Source of the DNA: Macrobrachium rosenbergii
Taxonomy: Eukaryota; Arthropoda; Malacostraca; Decapoda; Palaemonidae
DNA: 64,000 nt
Reading direction: 5' to 3'
Assembly (NCBI RefSeq): GCF_040412425.1
Contig: NC_089782.1
Coordinates: 46,006,322 to 46,070,321, forward strand
In this document: in pieces, positions 13,337 to 27,201 of the stretch
How the letters are laid out: each line of letters opens with the position of its first letter
How positions within the stretch are numbered: position 1 is the first letter of the stretch
The notes under the pieces: model-generated
What the model saw: the letters and a program-made list of their open reading frames with translations, nothing else
Told to the model about the DNA's origin: nothing
Databases searched by the model: none
Made by a program: the position numbers and the translations under genes

Positions 13337-14145
13337 GACAAGTAGTGTTTCTACAGAATGCGTAAAAAAAGGGGGAGCAAATAACCTCTGGAGACGAGAA
13401 AAGGCTCACAAGAATTATGGGTCCTTTACTCTGACGAGAAGGGAGCCATTTTTTCCTCAGCGAATGTAAGTGCCCACACGTGTCACCTTATCTATTTTGC
13501 TACGCGCAGGTGATTTCGTGTATCGGTGAATTTAATTAGCTTTTCATGTTTAGATGTCGCGGTTTTGGTGTTATGGAATTTTTAATTTTTTTTTTTTTTA
13601 CTGTCGTTATATAGATCCTGTGTAAAGGTTAGGAAATTCGCATAGATACATTTATTTTGTTTTGTTTTATTCTTTTTCTATTGACCATTCTTGATGGACA
13701 TTCTGATAGTTTTCATCATGAATCATTGGGAACAAAATTTCACGGTGACGTGAACTTCAATTTTTTGTTTAATAAACATTGTACAGCGTTTATTTTTACG
13801 ACATGCACAAAACATTTATATCTGTGGCTACTTGATTAGGCCGCCCGCCATTCCTTTCAGCTACGCAACCCACAGCATCAAAAATACCTGTTTTCTGCAG
13901 CGGAATTGGCTGTTGCTGCGTCCCTTGATGTACAGACACACACACGCACACACAAAGCGAGCTGCGAAGGCCGTAAAGATATTCCCTCCCTCAGCCGGGA
14001 ATGTGTCTTGCGGAGGGCGTTTGACATGGCTCTCGCATCCATTTTTGTGACGGACGCCTGTGTATAAATACATTGATGAGAGTTGCCTCCGGGCTGTCGC
14101 AATAAATCGCTTTTGTGTAAACTGCGTGTAGTTTATAACGTCGCC

Positions 14146-14146
<1 letters not shown>
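13337..14146. other. Non-coding stretch
   Basis: No gene or repeat unit recognised. A short CACACACGCACACACA run lies at about 13936-13952. Confidence 0.4.

Positions 14147-14183
<37 letters not shown>
14147..14183. repeat. (CT)n microsatellite
   Basis: About 18 CT units. Confidence 0.96.
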
Positions 14184-14187
<4 letters not shown>

Positions 14188-14400
14188 AAAGTACGCGTTA
14201 CTCCGTTTTAAATTCTGTACTACCCAAGGGAACCAAGCGTTTACTGTTTTGGTAGGTCTCTTGAGAAATTATAATATTCGCTAGTTATGTTGTATTAAGT
14301 AGGTTTTTAATGTGTGCATTGATTTGAAAATAATTAATATTTTAATTATTGTAAATGTAATACGACTTACGATAATAAACTCGCATTCTTCTTCTTCTTC

Positions 14401-14401
14401 A

Positions 14402-14461
<60 letters not shown>
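14401..14461. repeat. (TTA)n microsatellite
   Basis: About 20 units after a short CTT run (14388-14399). Confidence 0.97.
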
Positions 14462-15680
14462 CGGTTAAATCTCTTGAGAGTGTACAGTACGTTTAAATAT
14501 CTGGTTGCTGAATGAAGAAGGCTATTAATATATAAACTGATATTTAAAATGATTATTATCGTTATCATATTATTAATAACAAAACTTATGATAAACATGT
14601 CCTACCCCTGCTCCATCTTACTATTTTCATTATTCGCGGTTAAACCTTCATTATTTTCCCCGGGTGACTCAAAACGTGAGCGGGCAACACGGGAAAAATG
14701 ATATGCAAGTTAAATTAAGCTCTTGCCAGCTTTCATTAACACGCCCAAGTATGGCGCACGTTTCAGTGACGTCTTGATTAGGAAGTGCGTAAAACCAGAA
14801 GCTTCAGGATAAAGCGAATGATTATTTCGCCCGACAGTTTTTATGTGGGTTGTATATTTATAATCGGTACGTGACGGCTGGGGTACTGGTGATTAGGTGG
14901 TGTTTACCGATGTTTGTATTCTCTTGTAGGGTAAACATTTTTGTAGATTGTGATGTACTGTATAGGAGTAAACGATGAGTATATAAAAGTTTTCTTGTAA
15001 TTGAACTTTATATATGCATAAATATTTTTAATAAGATATTTGTGTAAAAATTTGCAATTAGCTAAATTTAGTTTTGTCCTGAGATGCTTTAAAGCAGTAA
15101 ACACTTCTGTAATTACGTGTGGAAAGTAAACACATTTACTGAGTAAACAGGCCTGGCAACATTTATTTTTAGATGCTATAAAGAAGTAAACATTTTCGTT
15201 ATCAAAAAATAGAAGTAAATATGATAGTTGTCAGTCACATTTAGCCCGATGAAAATAGATAGGAATGACCTGTCACTCATGTTTCACGGTCCATAACCCT
15301 CCCCCCCCGGCCCCCCATATACCCAACAAAGAGGGGGTCGAAGGGCAAGGGTACCGCAGGGACATGGGCAGGGGGAGCGGTTAATGACAAGTGATGTCAT
15401 CTCGGGTGACGATGAAGTTTAGCGAGAGAGAGAGAGAGAGAGAGAGAGAGTACCAAAAGATGAGAATGTCACTATTAATAAGACAACGAGTGGGAAGATG
15501 GGCACGCTGGCAGAATGAGTAAACCAACGCATAAAAAAGAAAGGAGAAAAAAAAAGGAATTTATACTTTTAGCCAACAACTAAACCCTCTCCCCCCCACC
15601 TAGCCTACCCTGTTCCCTGTCCCTACAAAGATCAAGGTTATGCCGCTCTATGCCACATTTCGCGGTGTTCTTCAAACCGT

Positions 15681-15682
<2 letters not shown>
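14462..15682. other. Non-coding stretch
   Basis: Has poly-C/G patches at 15299-15315 and a (GA)n of about 13 units at 15424-15450. No gene recognised. Confidence 0.4.

Positions 15683-15724
<42 letters not shown>
15683..15724. repeat. (CT)n microsatellite
   Basis: About 21 CT units. Confidence 0.96.
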
Positions 15725-15730
<6 letters not shown>

Positions 15731-16074
15731 GCACGCTGGGATCGCTAAGCGAAAACTGGTGTAAACTTGTTTTATTTTTTTTTTTTTTTTTTTGTTTTAT
15801 TAAATGAGTACAGTCGGCTAATTTGGTCTTCCCTCGTTACGGAGTCGGGTGACCAATTATGGTTCATTAAGCGTGGCTTCGAGTAACATCCCAGCCTAGG
15901 GAAATTGTTTATTTCTTTGTTTATTTTTTGCGTGTATGGGACGAGGCTGATGATGTGAAAAGTTTTCTGCACAGAGTTTGTCTTCTTTCGGCAGTTTAAG
16001 GAAGAACGTGCAAGTGACTGCAGTCTTGTTGTGTCTCAGGAACCACCCTTTTTTGGAAGGAACGGTTCGTTGCT

Positions 16075-16330
<256 letters not shown>

Positions 16331-16809
16331 TTACAAGTAACACATGAAGATTGTATATCAAGAGCCAGCAGGAAACAATGAGAGGAAACAGTACCTAGCG
16401 CTTTCGTGTATTTTTTTTTTTTTATTTTGTAGAGATATTATTAAAAGAAACATTATAGACTCTAGCATAATAAAACATGAGTCAAATAGTGTGTTTAATA
16501 TCAGCAATGGACAATATAAGCTAGATAACTGGCTTACGAAATGTATTGTCGAAAACTCAGTAACTATGTAATGGATTACATAGTAGTTTCATTTCCGTTT
16601 GTAGTAATTATCCTGTAATTGTAATTCTTGGCAGTGGACCATTTGCTTCTTGGTTAGGCTGTTTGGTTGTTCTATAGTTTACTTTTTTTCCGTTTTTATG
16701 TTTACCTTTAAAATTACAAAACTGTTTTCATTCTCATATTGTACCCTGGTGAGGTGTATCAAAAATACACGAAAGCGCTCGGTACTGCTTTCATTATTTC
16801 ATGCTAGTT

Positions 16810-16812
<3 letters not shown>
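16331..16812. other. Non-coding stretch
   Basis: No gene recognised. ACACGAAAGCGC at 16768 is the inverse of GCGCTTTCGTGT at 16398-16409, forming a short inverted pair. Confidence 0.4.
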
Positions 16813-16877
<65 letters not shown>

Positions 16878-16881
16878 TATA

Positions 16882-16932
<51 letters not shown>
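16813..16932. repeat. (TA)n microsatellite, interrupted
   Basis: About 60 TA units with two short breaks. Confidence 0.96.
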
Positions 16933-16934
<2 letters not shown>

Positions 16935-18042
16935 GAATGTCACTTTTTATTTTTTTCCTTTGAACTCATGATCAGGAAAGATATATACCATTATGAAAGC
17001 ATTCATATACACAAACACGGAACATTTATTGTATATATTCTCCTAAACCACAAATAAAACTTCAATAAAACGATCGTAGTCTATTCATTCGTAACATGAA
17101 CAAATCTAAGCGTCTTGTGATAAGGTCATTCGGAAATGATGTCACTGTTATTTAGAATTCACTTAATCGTATTGTAATTCCTTCTGAAATTTGCCAGAGG
17201 AAATAATTTCCGGACACATAGAAATGTGGCTGTGAAAATAGGAGACTTCAGGTACATCGGAACGGGATTCTTGATACATTATAAGTAAAACTTGAGTTAC
17301 GACCTACTTTTGTTTATTTTTGTAATTTTTATCTTTATTTATATAATTCTTTGTATTATTTTGAAGAGTATCAGTTCCCGTATTGTGTTCGCGAATTTTT
17401 GACGTAACGGACGCTGCCACGAAAAATTGATTATAATATTGATTGAATAACTTGACATATTAAAAGTGTAAACTTAGGGAAAATAATTTTGTTATTCAAA
17501 TTAGTATATGGCAGGGAAAAACTTTTAATAGCTCTTGGAAAGAATCTATTCAGTTCGCTTTCTATAAATGAAAGTGAATACATCTGTATAGTGATGAAAT
17601 TTTGTTTTAGAATATTTTGATTTCTTTTTGGTTACAGCCAAAGGTCGTTCTCCATCACCGAAGGCTTAAGACGTATAAAAAGAGGTCATTTCTACTCTGA
17701 TGGGCATTAACACGATCTAAATCGCAGCTAGAAACGGCGAGCTAAGAAAATTTGGGATCCCTCAAAAGAAAGGGAGAAAAAGAGGGCATGAGGGTACGCG
17801 TGAATGGGTGTCTCGTCCATGTATGGCGGAGGGTGTGTGTGTGTGGACGTGGGTGTTGGTGTGGGTGTGGGTGCGGGTGTTAGGACTTCTTTGTCGCTTG
17901 AGGGTGATTTACTGAAGGGTATATTCTGTTGGATGTTCTTGGTTTTGGGAAAATTGCCTTTTACGGCCATCTTATTCAGTTAGTTTGAATATGGCTTTTC
18001 TTCGTTGTGGCCTTTTATGGACTTTTATGGACTTAGCTTTAC
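16933..18042. other. Non-coding stretch with a G-rich GT tract
   Basis: 17825-17880 is GT/GGGT-rich (GTGGGTGTGGGTGCGGGTGT) and could form a G-quadruplex. No gene recognised. Confidence 0.45.
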
Positions 18043-18054
18043 AATATATATATA

Positions 18055-18097
<43 letters not shown>

Positions 18098-18150
18098 ATA
18101 TATGTATTTATATATACATATATATATATATGTGTGTGTGTGTGTATACT
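18043..18150. repeat. (TA)n and (TG)n compound
   Basis: TA blocks followed by about seven TG units. Confidence 0.92.
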
Positions 18151-18633
18151 TGTATTTATGTATTTATTTATTTAGTAATTTATTTTATTTAGAACGAGAT
18201 CGATATATTCTGAACGCTATTGAAGTGGTTTGCATTAACATAAAGAAAAAAACGGCATTAACACGACGTCAAGACGACGTTAATAAAGTAGAGTCGTTGA
18301 CCTACTTATCATGAAATATCCCTTTCAGAATCCACCGTGTCATGCTTCGTCTTTGAACGTTTTCACTAATTTGTAAATTCCTCACTTTTCATGAATGAAG
18401 TTTGCTGTGTGTGTGTGTTTTGATGTATATACATTCATACATAAAAGTGTGCGTATGTATGTATAATATATATATGGGTGTGTATATATTTACATATATT
18501 TATAAACTCACTCACGCCGACCAACATGAACATTTATAAATAAACTTGTAGTCAGCAAGTAAAAATATTTGTGTGGGCGGACGGATGAGTTTTTATCCTT
18601 TAGTACGCTTTTGCAACTCATTTGTCTTTGATG

Positions 18634-18638
<5 letters not shown>
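18151..18638. other. Non-coding stretch
   Basis: Short TATATA and TGTGTG patches near 18405-18490. No gene recognised. Confidence 0.4.

Positions 18639-18706
<68 letters not shown>
18639..18706. repeat. (GA)n microsatellite
   Basis: About 34 GA units. Confidence 0.97.
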
Positions 18707-18713
<7 letters not shown>

Positions 18714-18809
18714 CTTACTTAGAAAGAGTACTGTGGAGTACTTTCATTCCTAGTGTCATATTTCTCATTTAGGATACAAGGGGCTCTAAACTCCAACTTG
18801 GGAGATGAA

Positions 18810-18814
<5 letters not shown>

Positions 18815-18878
<64 letters not shown>
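18815..18878. repeat. (GA)n microsatellite
   Basis: About 32 GA units, only 108 bases from the previous array. Confidence 0.97.
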
Positions 18879-18880
<2 letters not shown>

Positions 18881-20487
18881 GTTACTATCTTGTGATAAAC
18901 AGATGTTGGTTGAAATGGATGGCATTCGGATTGCATGAGGATTTTGAAGCAATCATTTTTTTACACTACTTTTAAAAATGAACGAAAGCTGTTAAACCTC
19001 CAAGATTACTTAGCATTTTAATCAAAGAAACTTTCATACCGCATAGTAATATATGAAGAACAAGCGATTTCAAGTAATTGGAAGAAACGAAACATTCATT
19101 ATTGACCAGCAAAACGAAAGTAGAGTGTCTTTGCTGATATGTTGTTAGATAACGTTTCTGGCGACACTGAAGAAGATGTTAAAGACGATTTATCTTTATT
19201 ACATATTCAAGGTCGTCACTAACGATACGGAGCGTGAAAATTTATTACGTTATTTTAATGATGTGGTAGGAGCTACCTCAGGTGCTCTATTCATTTGGAG
19301 GCTCATATACTGTGCGTGTAAGTCTGGTAGTGAATATAGTTATGTAAGCTGTGTTAATTTTTTTTTCTGAAGAGTACATTATTGTCTTGGAATATCTACA
19401 AAGGGGTTAATTTTATACTATCGTAAACTGATATCTAAATAGTATTTGTTATAGATACTAAACGAAAAAATCCTTTTAATATTAATTTCTTTATAGAACT
19501 GTGTTCTTACAAAATCCTCCCACTAGAAATCAGGAGTCTTTCTGATACAAAACGTAAAATAACTCGTGATTAAAAAACCTGTAAGTCCAGCATCTTCACG
19601 GGACATGAAAATATTACAGTTGAGACCAGTATATTATATATATATATATTTATATATATATATATATATTGTATATATATATATATAAGTTTGTGCTTTA
19701 GCAATAGCTGAAACAGTATACAACTCCAAGATCAAGGGTCCTGTTACAATGCTAGATTGTACTAGTTAGTGTTTTCTCTTTGGCCAAGCTTAGAATAGTT
19801 GACATAGAGATGTTTTTCTTTGTTTAATTCTCACTTTTTTTTTTTTTCTTGGGAAGGTCATCTATTTTTCTTCCTGTACGAGGTCATGTTTTTATAGGGC
19901 ACTTCGGTAATGAATTTTCTCTTCAAGGTTTTCTTGTGTTTTTATGTTAAAATACGACTGTTTATTTTGGCGGTGTGTATGTACATGTACTATATGTTTT
20001 TTTTTATTAAGGGTTGGTGATCATAGAAGCTTTCGTACAAGCAAGAAATTTATATGGAAATGTATTCCTATATACCGTCTTTTTGTGATAATACATAAAA
20101 CCCTGCCAATCGTCTTAGCTTATTTACTCACATATATATTTATGCATTATAATCTTTATTATATATTTGTATAACCTTACAGTAAGGGGAAGTATTAATG
20201 ATTTCAGAGGTACAGTATGTGTATCTATGAGTGTAATCCGAATATGTACCCTTGTTTATGCCCTGATGTTCCGATTTCTAGATGTTGGTAGGCCCTCTCG
20301 TCATTCATCTTATTATACTGTGACAGGTTTTTTTTTTTACTTCTATAACGTAAAATGACTATTTTTATAAAATGTGAGTTAATAATATCGGTATTTATTC
20401 ATATACTGCAAAATTTATTTGTATCGTTGCTTTTAAATATATTTTTACGATTCCTTTTGACTCGTAATGTATCTTTTAACAAATAAG

Positions 20488-20488
<1 letters not shown>
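18879..20488. other. Non-coding stretch
   Basis: Contains a degenerate TA patch at 19632-19686. Otherwise AT-rich with no recognisable gene. Confidence 0.4.
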
Positions 20489-20535
<47 letters not shown>

Positions 20536-20557
20536 CACACACAAACACACACACACA
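20489..20557. repeat. (CT)n-(CA)n compound
   Basis: About 22 CT units followed by CA-rich sequence. Confidence 0.95.
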
Positions 20558-22161
20558 AGAAAATTTCATTAGCTAAACATTGCTTCCACACTATTTTTTT
20601 TTTTCGAAGTCAAAAAATTTTGTCTCAAGACCTGGAATTCCCATTGAAATTGTTTATTCTGGAATATATAATCTTGACGTTTTCTTCAATTTATGAGATC
20701 TCAGTGTATATCTTTCCATTTTCTCTATACAGTGACTTTCTGTTTCTGTTGAAGAAGTCTTTTTGCAAGAATAATTTATTTTGAGGAAAGTCGATGGTGT
20801 GATATCTTTCGCCCGTCTGCCACTGCTTTGTTCGTTAAATTGTGTCATTTACTGTACTGTCTATTTTCATTAAACTCTCGTCTCTTTTAGTTTTGCTTTC
20901 TTTACGTGGAACAGAATTCTTATGCGAAATTTTTTTCGTGAGTTCCCAGTAGTATAAGTAACTGCATTTATCGAAGTTTGCCAGTAATTTTCTTTTGTTA
21001 GGAATGTACGTACAGGTGAAGACTTATTATTTTCTGCATTATAAAAGATTAGTTTGTAAATGGCACTAGTATTTTATTATTATTATTTTTGATACTAGCC
21101 CTTTCACACTAATATTTCTTTGTTATTTTCTCTGTTATTAACTGGCATTATATTCCCTAGTGTTTTATAGCAGAACAAAGTGAACAAAGTACAATTAACA
21201 TATTGTGTAATTTAGAAATACTTATCTTACGTGTTGACTTCGTGGAGATTAATCTTATATTGTGTAATTTAGAAATACTTATCTTACGTGTTGACTTCGT
21301 AGAGATTAATCTTAGTTAGAATTTTATATCATGCTGTCAATGGAAAGCCTTTGAATAGTATATTATCACATTAAATGAGGAAAGTATATACGTAGAAAAA
21401 AACATGTATACTCACTCTGGCTTTACACTTATTTTAAAGGGTTGAATTTTTTGTACTGCATTTGTTTTTAATTCCTATTTGTCTTGAAGGCTCTTTAAAT
21501 GGTCTAATTTTTAATGTTACTTATCTTGAAAGTTTAATCCTGTACGACTCAGTTGTGGAGCACATCTGATTTCATGTTGCTATTTTCCGCTATTGTATGG
21601 TTTAGGCTGTCGTATACTTTTACGTTGAATACTTTTGTCGTCAATTTTCTCTCCATTATTTTTAATGAAAGCTCTCTGTCAGTTGAAAAAAGAACCCTGC
21701 ATGTGTTGTGTTTTCCATACATGATGAATAAATTTAGGAAATTTTGTACCTCTGAATTACCAGAGGTGTTTTGACTTCCCTACGTGGGATAAATTCTGTT
21801 TTTAGGATAAAAGCCATTACTCTTATTCTACAGAAAATTACACGAGCTACGCATCGAATGGTACTCACAATAGTAATTCAAAGAATTACCTGCGTCAAAA
21901 ATTTACTATTAAATGCACATAACAAGCTAATTGTCATTGAGGTGAACAGATCAAGATAGACAGAGTACTTTGCAACGAAGGTTTAACTCTCAGGCAAGTA
22001 TGTTCCATGGCAGACATCTTGTACTTGTGTACCAAGGGCCAAGTAATTCCTTTTTTTACGAGGCGCTGCCTGTAACCACTAGGGGACAAAACTGTCAACA
22101 TTCTATTCATGGGATCAGCCTTGGAATAAGGCTAACGTTCCTTTCGGAGGTCGCAAATTCA

Positions 22162-22164
<3 letters not shown>
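20558..22164. other. Non-coding stretch with a 57-bp duplication
   Basis: Apart from the tandem duplication at 21201-21314, no gene or structure recognised. Confidence 0.4.
21201..21314 (+). repeat. 57-bp tandem duplication
   Basis: Two adjacent copies of a unit beginning TATTGTGTAATTTAGAAATA, nearly identical (one G/A change in TTCGTGGAG versus TTCGTAGAG), so the duplication is recent. Confidence 0.95.

Positions 22165-22229
<65 letters not shown>
22165..22229. repeat. (GA)n microsatellite
   Basis: About 32 GA units. Confidence 0.97.
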
Positions 22230-22232
<3 letters not shown>

Positions 22233-24886
22233 TCTCTTATCTTACTGGGTAATCTTGACATGTAGAAAGTGCTTGAAATAATCCTGTTTGGACTTTCGAT
22301 ACATAGTGCTCTCTCTCTCTCTCTTAGAATTTACAGTATTTAAGGGTTGCGAGGCTTTGCGAGTAATTCAGAGTTATGAATGGTTTCACGTAAGATTGTA
22401 ATTATTCCCAGAACTAGGACCAAGACCCAGCGAGTAAACGTGCATCAATTACGAGTCTGTTATGCATTGATGTTATTAAGTTTGCAAAATGGCAAATGAG
22501 CATTCCGTTTGACTGATCTCAGATTTTATTTCTATAAATTGATATGTAACGGAAATTAACCTCTAACTGTTGTCGAAGTCGTGTTATAATAACACTCGAG
22601 GGAATAAATAAATTTGACGGTCGGGCACAGGATGAAAAGATCGTCCTTGAGGGCATTTTAATTTCTCGTCTGTTTTGACCATCTTGATATACTGTGAAGT
22701 TATACAATCTTTCGGATTTTTTCAGGCTTTGTCATATATTCATATGTTTAAATAGAATATAATTTTGGTTTGATATCCTGATAACACTGCGCGTTATTCT
22801 GACATTTTACGCTCTTAAACAGTCTCTTTTAAAGGACCCAGCTTCAGATTATATTGCTACTCTCGTTTCATAGGTTTTGAAAGATTTTTATCTTATTTCG
22901 TCCATTTCGTCCTTCTCTTCAGATTCGATTTGCTTAAAAAAAAAAAAGACGTTAAATATTTAGTGTCTTCAACGTCTGTCAAGTCAAAGTGAGAAAGAAT
23001 AATGGTCTCTTCCCCTTGTGTACTGGCATGTTCACATTATGAAATATACATCATATTTTATGGAGGTTTCCTTTATTGTGTTCTGCATATAATTGTCGTT
23101 GCTCTCAGTTCGTCCTTGATGTTTGTTGTTGTTCTTTCCCATGGATGAACCTTACAAGAGTCTGTTTGGTTCATGTTTATTCGAATGCTTCATCCAGTTA
23201 TGTCAACAATGTCGAGATGTGGTCGACATTGTTCTTGTTTAACTAAGCTATGTATTATTAGGTGTGTGTGGCCGTTTCTCGTATGGCCAGTGGGCGAATT
23301 TTGGCAAGCCGTTATCACTCTAGAGGCAGAATGAAATAAGCAGCACCAGAGCCTTGTGAGGTCACGAGTTAGTCTTTCGCTGCCAACAGAATCTGTGACA
23401 AATGGCGTTGCTCGACAGTCGAATTAAGCTGGGTAAATATTAATGGCATATTAACGTTATAAGCAACAGGTGTTAAAATACCCGCTTTTCTAATCTCGCA
23501 TAATTTGACAGTGATTTAAGGCAGTTATAAGTCCGCATGCACGTGTGGACGGTTGGCAGCCCGATGTCATTCCTTCATCCTTGGCAAGCGCCTTTTTTCC
23601 TCGTATTTTTGCGTCACTCGATAGATTGGCCTATAGGTACTTGTCCGCAGCAAGTTACGACATTTAGAATTTGGAGAGGAGGAAAAAATGGCGGTCGTTT
23701 TTCTCTTGGTGACTTTGTTCCGACGCACGTGGATGGACGTAGATAAATAATTGATTGTAGTCTGGCTTATTTTTTTTCCTTAGCACTCTCGTGTTATGGT
23801 CGTATTTTATTCTATCACAGTTTACTTTTAAATATGAATCAGACTCTGCGCAGTTGGAACCACGTCAGTACCCGCAAACGTGTGCTGCCCACATTATTGG
23901 GTGCAGTAAAAAAAAAAAAATTGGCGGGTTTTCTGTTTTTGGTGAAGTTATGAAGTCCGTTCGGTGGAAATAAGAAAATTATCAACGTATTGTTTATATT
24001 TGTACAGGCTTTCATGATAGTATTAGGAAGCGCAAAGAATGGGTGTTGAAGGAAAGATATGAATATTCGAGTTTCTTTCTTTAAAAAAAAGGGAAGAAAA
24101 AGGTGATGTTGCGAATACAAGAGAGAGAAGGTTAGAAGCTCATATTAATATTTTATTTAATGTAAGGCATAGCTTAGTCCCTATCGACCCATATAGTATT
24201 ATTATTATTATTATTATTATTATTTAAATAAACAAGCAACCTTTCTTATAGAACAAACCAGAAAATGGCACTTAACTCGCAAAGCTTCCACCGAATAGAA
24301 TTTCCTGCTTACTAAGTGCAAAGCACCCAGTACAAAGACAGATTTATTATAAAGCCCTTATGAAATGTGAAATGCCTGATATAATTTAATGTGAGACGAA
24401 TTTCAGCTGAAGCCAAGGAGAGCGAAGAAGCCACGCTCTGGAGACGACGCCTCGTATCTCCCCTCAGACAACTCCTCAGGTTTTGCTTGGGTTGTGGCTC
24501 AGATAATGATCTCCCCTCAGGGTTGTTTTCTCCGGTGCTTATCTTTTTGTTTATCGGTTACTCTCCTTCCTCAAGTGGGGGACAGGACACTTCCATATCC
24601 CTCCCCCCCCATGTGCGCGCGCGCGCGCGCACTCTTCTCTCGGCTCTTCGAGTTTCATCTTGTCTGATTGATTTATTTGTTTTCTCCTTTTTCTTTCTGT
24701 CTTTTGATCCTTTGTTTTGCGTTCGCCTCTCGATGCTTTCCTCGTGGATATGTGGAGGTTTTTTCTCTCTTTCTTCTCCTATCCTCTTCTTTACACAGTT
24801 TTATTTGGATCTTGTCTCTCTCTCTCTCTCTCTCGATCTTTAATCTATATATTATGATACTTTCTCTCTCTTTTGCATAATGTCAT
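22230..24886. other. Non-coding stretch
   Basis: 2.6 kb with a short (ATT)n at 24199-24223 and a (GC)n Z-DNA-type run at 24613-24631. A weak exon-like segment at 24409-24483 is discussed under rejected items. Confidence 0.4.
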
Positions 24887-25193
24887 GATAATTTTCTATC
24901 TCTCCCTCTCTCCTTATATTTTTTTATCTCTCCCTCTCTCCTTATGATACTTTTCTATCTCTCTCTCTCTCCTTACGATAATTTTCTGTCTCTCCCTCTC
25001 TCCTTATGATAATTTTCTATCTCTCCCTCTCTCCTTATAATAATTTTCTGTCTCTCCCTCGCTCCTTATGATAATTTTCTATCTCTCCCTCTCTCCTTAT
25101 GATAATTTTCTATCTCTCCCTCTCTCCTTATGATAATTTTCTATCTCTCTCTCTCTCCTTATGATAATTTAATGTCTCTCCCTCTCTCCTTCA
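24887..25193 (+). repeat. 31-bp minisatellite, about 10 copies
   Basis: Unit GATAATTTTCTATCTCTCCC then TCTCTCCTTAT. Ten copies with few changes (CTATC/CTGTC, CCCTC/CTCTC). Strand-biased pyrimidine-rich sequence. Confidence 0.95.
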
Positions 25194-26230
25194 CGTAATT
25201 GACATCATAGCTGGCCTGTGCTCCGAAAGGATGTTTACCTGGATTTTGACGAATGCGTTCTTACCCGGTTTAGCTTCTCAGTGTTTACGTTTTCAGAAAC
25301 ATTCTGAAGTCAGTCGATTATTTAACTTGGGAACTCTAGCTTACTTCTCCTTCCTGTTTTTCCTCTTTGTCGTTGCCTCCTCAGAGGTAAATGTTTGTGG
25401 CTGGCATTCGGCGTATGCGTGAAAACATTTAGATTCTTGCGTTAGTTTGGATGGAAACTAACACCAACTCAGTGTTGTTCACCTGATGTTAAGATATGAA
25501 CAGATATTTTTTTTAATCCTGGAGTTACATCATGGGTGGAAATAGGAACAATATCTTTTTTAATTGCTATCGGTTAAAATATTACATCGTAATTTCTATT
25601 CTGAATGTCAGATTTTGTCTTAATGAAGAAATGAAGTTCATTGACAGTGAAAATAGGAACTTTACACATTACTGAGAAACACTATTACAGATAAATTTGC
25701 CTCCTTGTCGCTTGGCCATTGCTATTAAATACAGATCCCTGTCTTATAGTGTGATTCACGATATGTATGAGATTGTGCATGAATATCATGTGGTTGATTT
25801 CCTATATTAAAAGTGTGTGTTGCCGCTGTTTTAGAGAGAGGGTAAATTATTACATTATTAAGAACGTATAGGACCTACGCCATTTCGATGGGGCGCAGGT
25901 TACGCACAGGAATATAATATCGTGTTGACTTAGGTTAATTTGAATGGTTTTTATGACTTTCACAAGGTAATGTTTGTCTCCAAATCATGTTAAGAGCATT
26001 GTGCTTAATCCCACTATTACTTCGAGATCCACAATAGCCTGGGAATTGGAGTAGGCTGCCCATGAAACCGACATGTAATGTAAGTGACTTAGAAATTCTC
26101 GTACGTTGAAGTCTAGGGGATTTAGAAACAACATTTTGCTGTTGCTTCCGTTCCGGTTAATCGTGAATCACGGGCTGTCTTTTCAGACCAATTGAGTCAA
26201 GAGCCTCAGTATTCAGGTCCTCCATAACGG

Positions 26231-26233
<3 letters not shown>
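25194..26233. other. Non-coding stretch
   Basis: No gene or repeat unit recognised. Confidence 0.4.

Positions 26234-26299
<66 letters not shown>
26234..26299. repeat. (GA)n microsatellite, last before the gene
   Basis: About 33 GA units. No comparable array occurs again until 51531. Confidence 0.97.
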
Positions 26300-26303
<4 letters not shown>

Positions 26304-27032
26304 TGATTTCCAAAGCAATTTGTTGGGTTTACCTCAATCATTCAAGAACTGTAGGAGCCAGAACTACAGTAATACTTTATGTGAAATCATACTGTTATGA
26401 AAGGGGAAATTATGTTGGAAAAACTATGCTATTCCAATGCTTTGGTATTCCGAACTTTCATCTTGGCTTTCCAGGAAGTCCGGCCACCGGGTTTTTCTTT
26501 TTTTGACCTTCAGAAATGTTGTAAGGAGATTTATGCACTCCAGAATCCGATAACGGTTTGAACTTGTGGGGTTTACTTGAAAATACTAAGTATGTAACTT
26601 TAAAAACCTTTGAAATCTTTTATTGTATTGTAAAGCATTATGAAATACTGCTTCTTCATCAATTAGTATAGCTTTTTGCCTCCGATGTGTAATATAAATG
26701 GAAGTTACACAAACAGGTGAGTTTTATCTATTAATATTTATTTTTGTTGTTTCATGGTATTATCAGTGAGGTCATCAGAGATAGGTGTTTGTATGTCAAT
26801 GATTCACATACATTGTGACATGAGAAAATCACCTAAAGCAACACTGTCAGTTGAATGCCACAGCAAAGGGCATTATATTAGGAGGGGTTTATGATATTTC
26901 CCATCATTAATCTTAACGAATACGGTAGCTGTCAATGGCACAGTCTCTGTTAAGTGTTTGCTTGGCTATTTTAACCTGATAGAAATTTGTTCTTCTTCTT
27001 CTTCGTCAGTAACAAATCTTTTCCCTTCCCAG
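26300..27032. other. Intron upstream of the first recognised ANKS1 exon
   Basis: AT-rich, no repeat. Ends in a pyrimidine-rich tract and AG at 27031-27032. Confidence 0.6.
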
Positions 27033-27201
27033 GAGAAACGCGGTTCGCGGGACATCGAGACCGAGACCGAACCCGAAGAAGTGTTGGCTGTTGATGCAGG
27101 TGGGTCATCGTGTTCGCTGTCCTCCGTCTCGGCCTCCCTCTCCGATAAGAGCGTCTCCACTGATAACATCGAAGAGATCAAGAGTGACGTCCCCTTTGCT
27201 G
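27033..27201 (+). CDS. ANKS1: ANKS1 exon: acidic/Ser-rich linker
   Basis: Acceptor TTCCCTTCCCAG and donor G|GTAAGT. It enters in phase 0 and leaves one base over. The peptide is acidic then Ser-rich (ETETEPEEV, then [16 protein letters not shown]), and is probably disordered. The exon is rich in CpG, unlike the later exons. The frame stays open upstream to 26958, but the pyrimidine-rich acceptor makes that intronic. It is the first exon that can be recognised, so the true start is upstream. Confidence 0.85.

Noticed and set aside
24409..24483. Exon-like segment after GACGAATTTCAG, reading LKPRRAKKPRSGDD and SYLPSDNSS
   Set aside because: The acceptor is fair, but the donor (CAG|GTTTTG) is weak and its exit phase does not fit the next ANKS1 exon at 27033, where the needed frame hits a stop.
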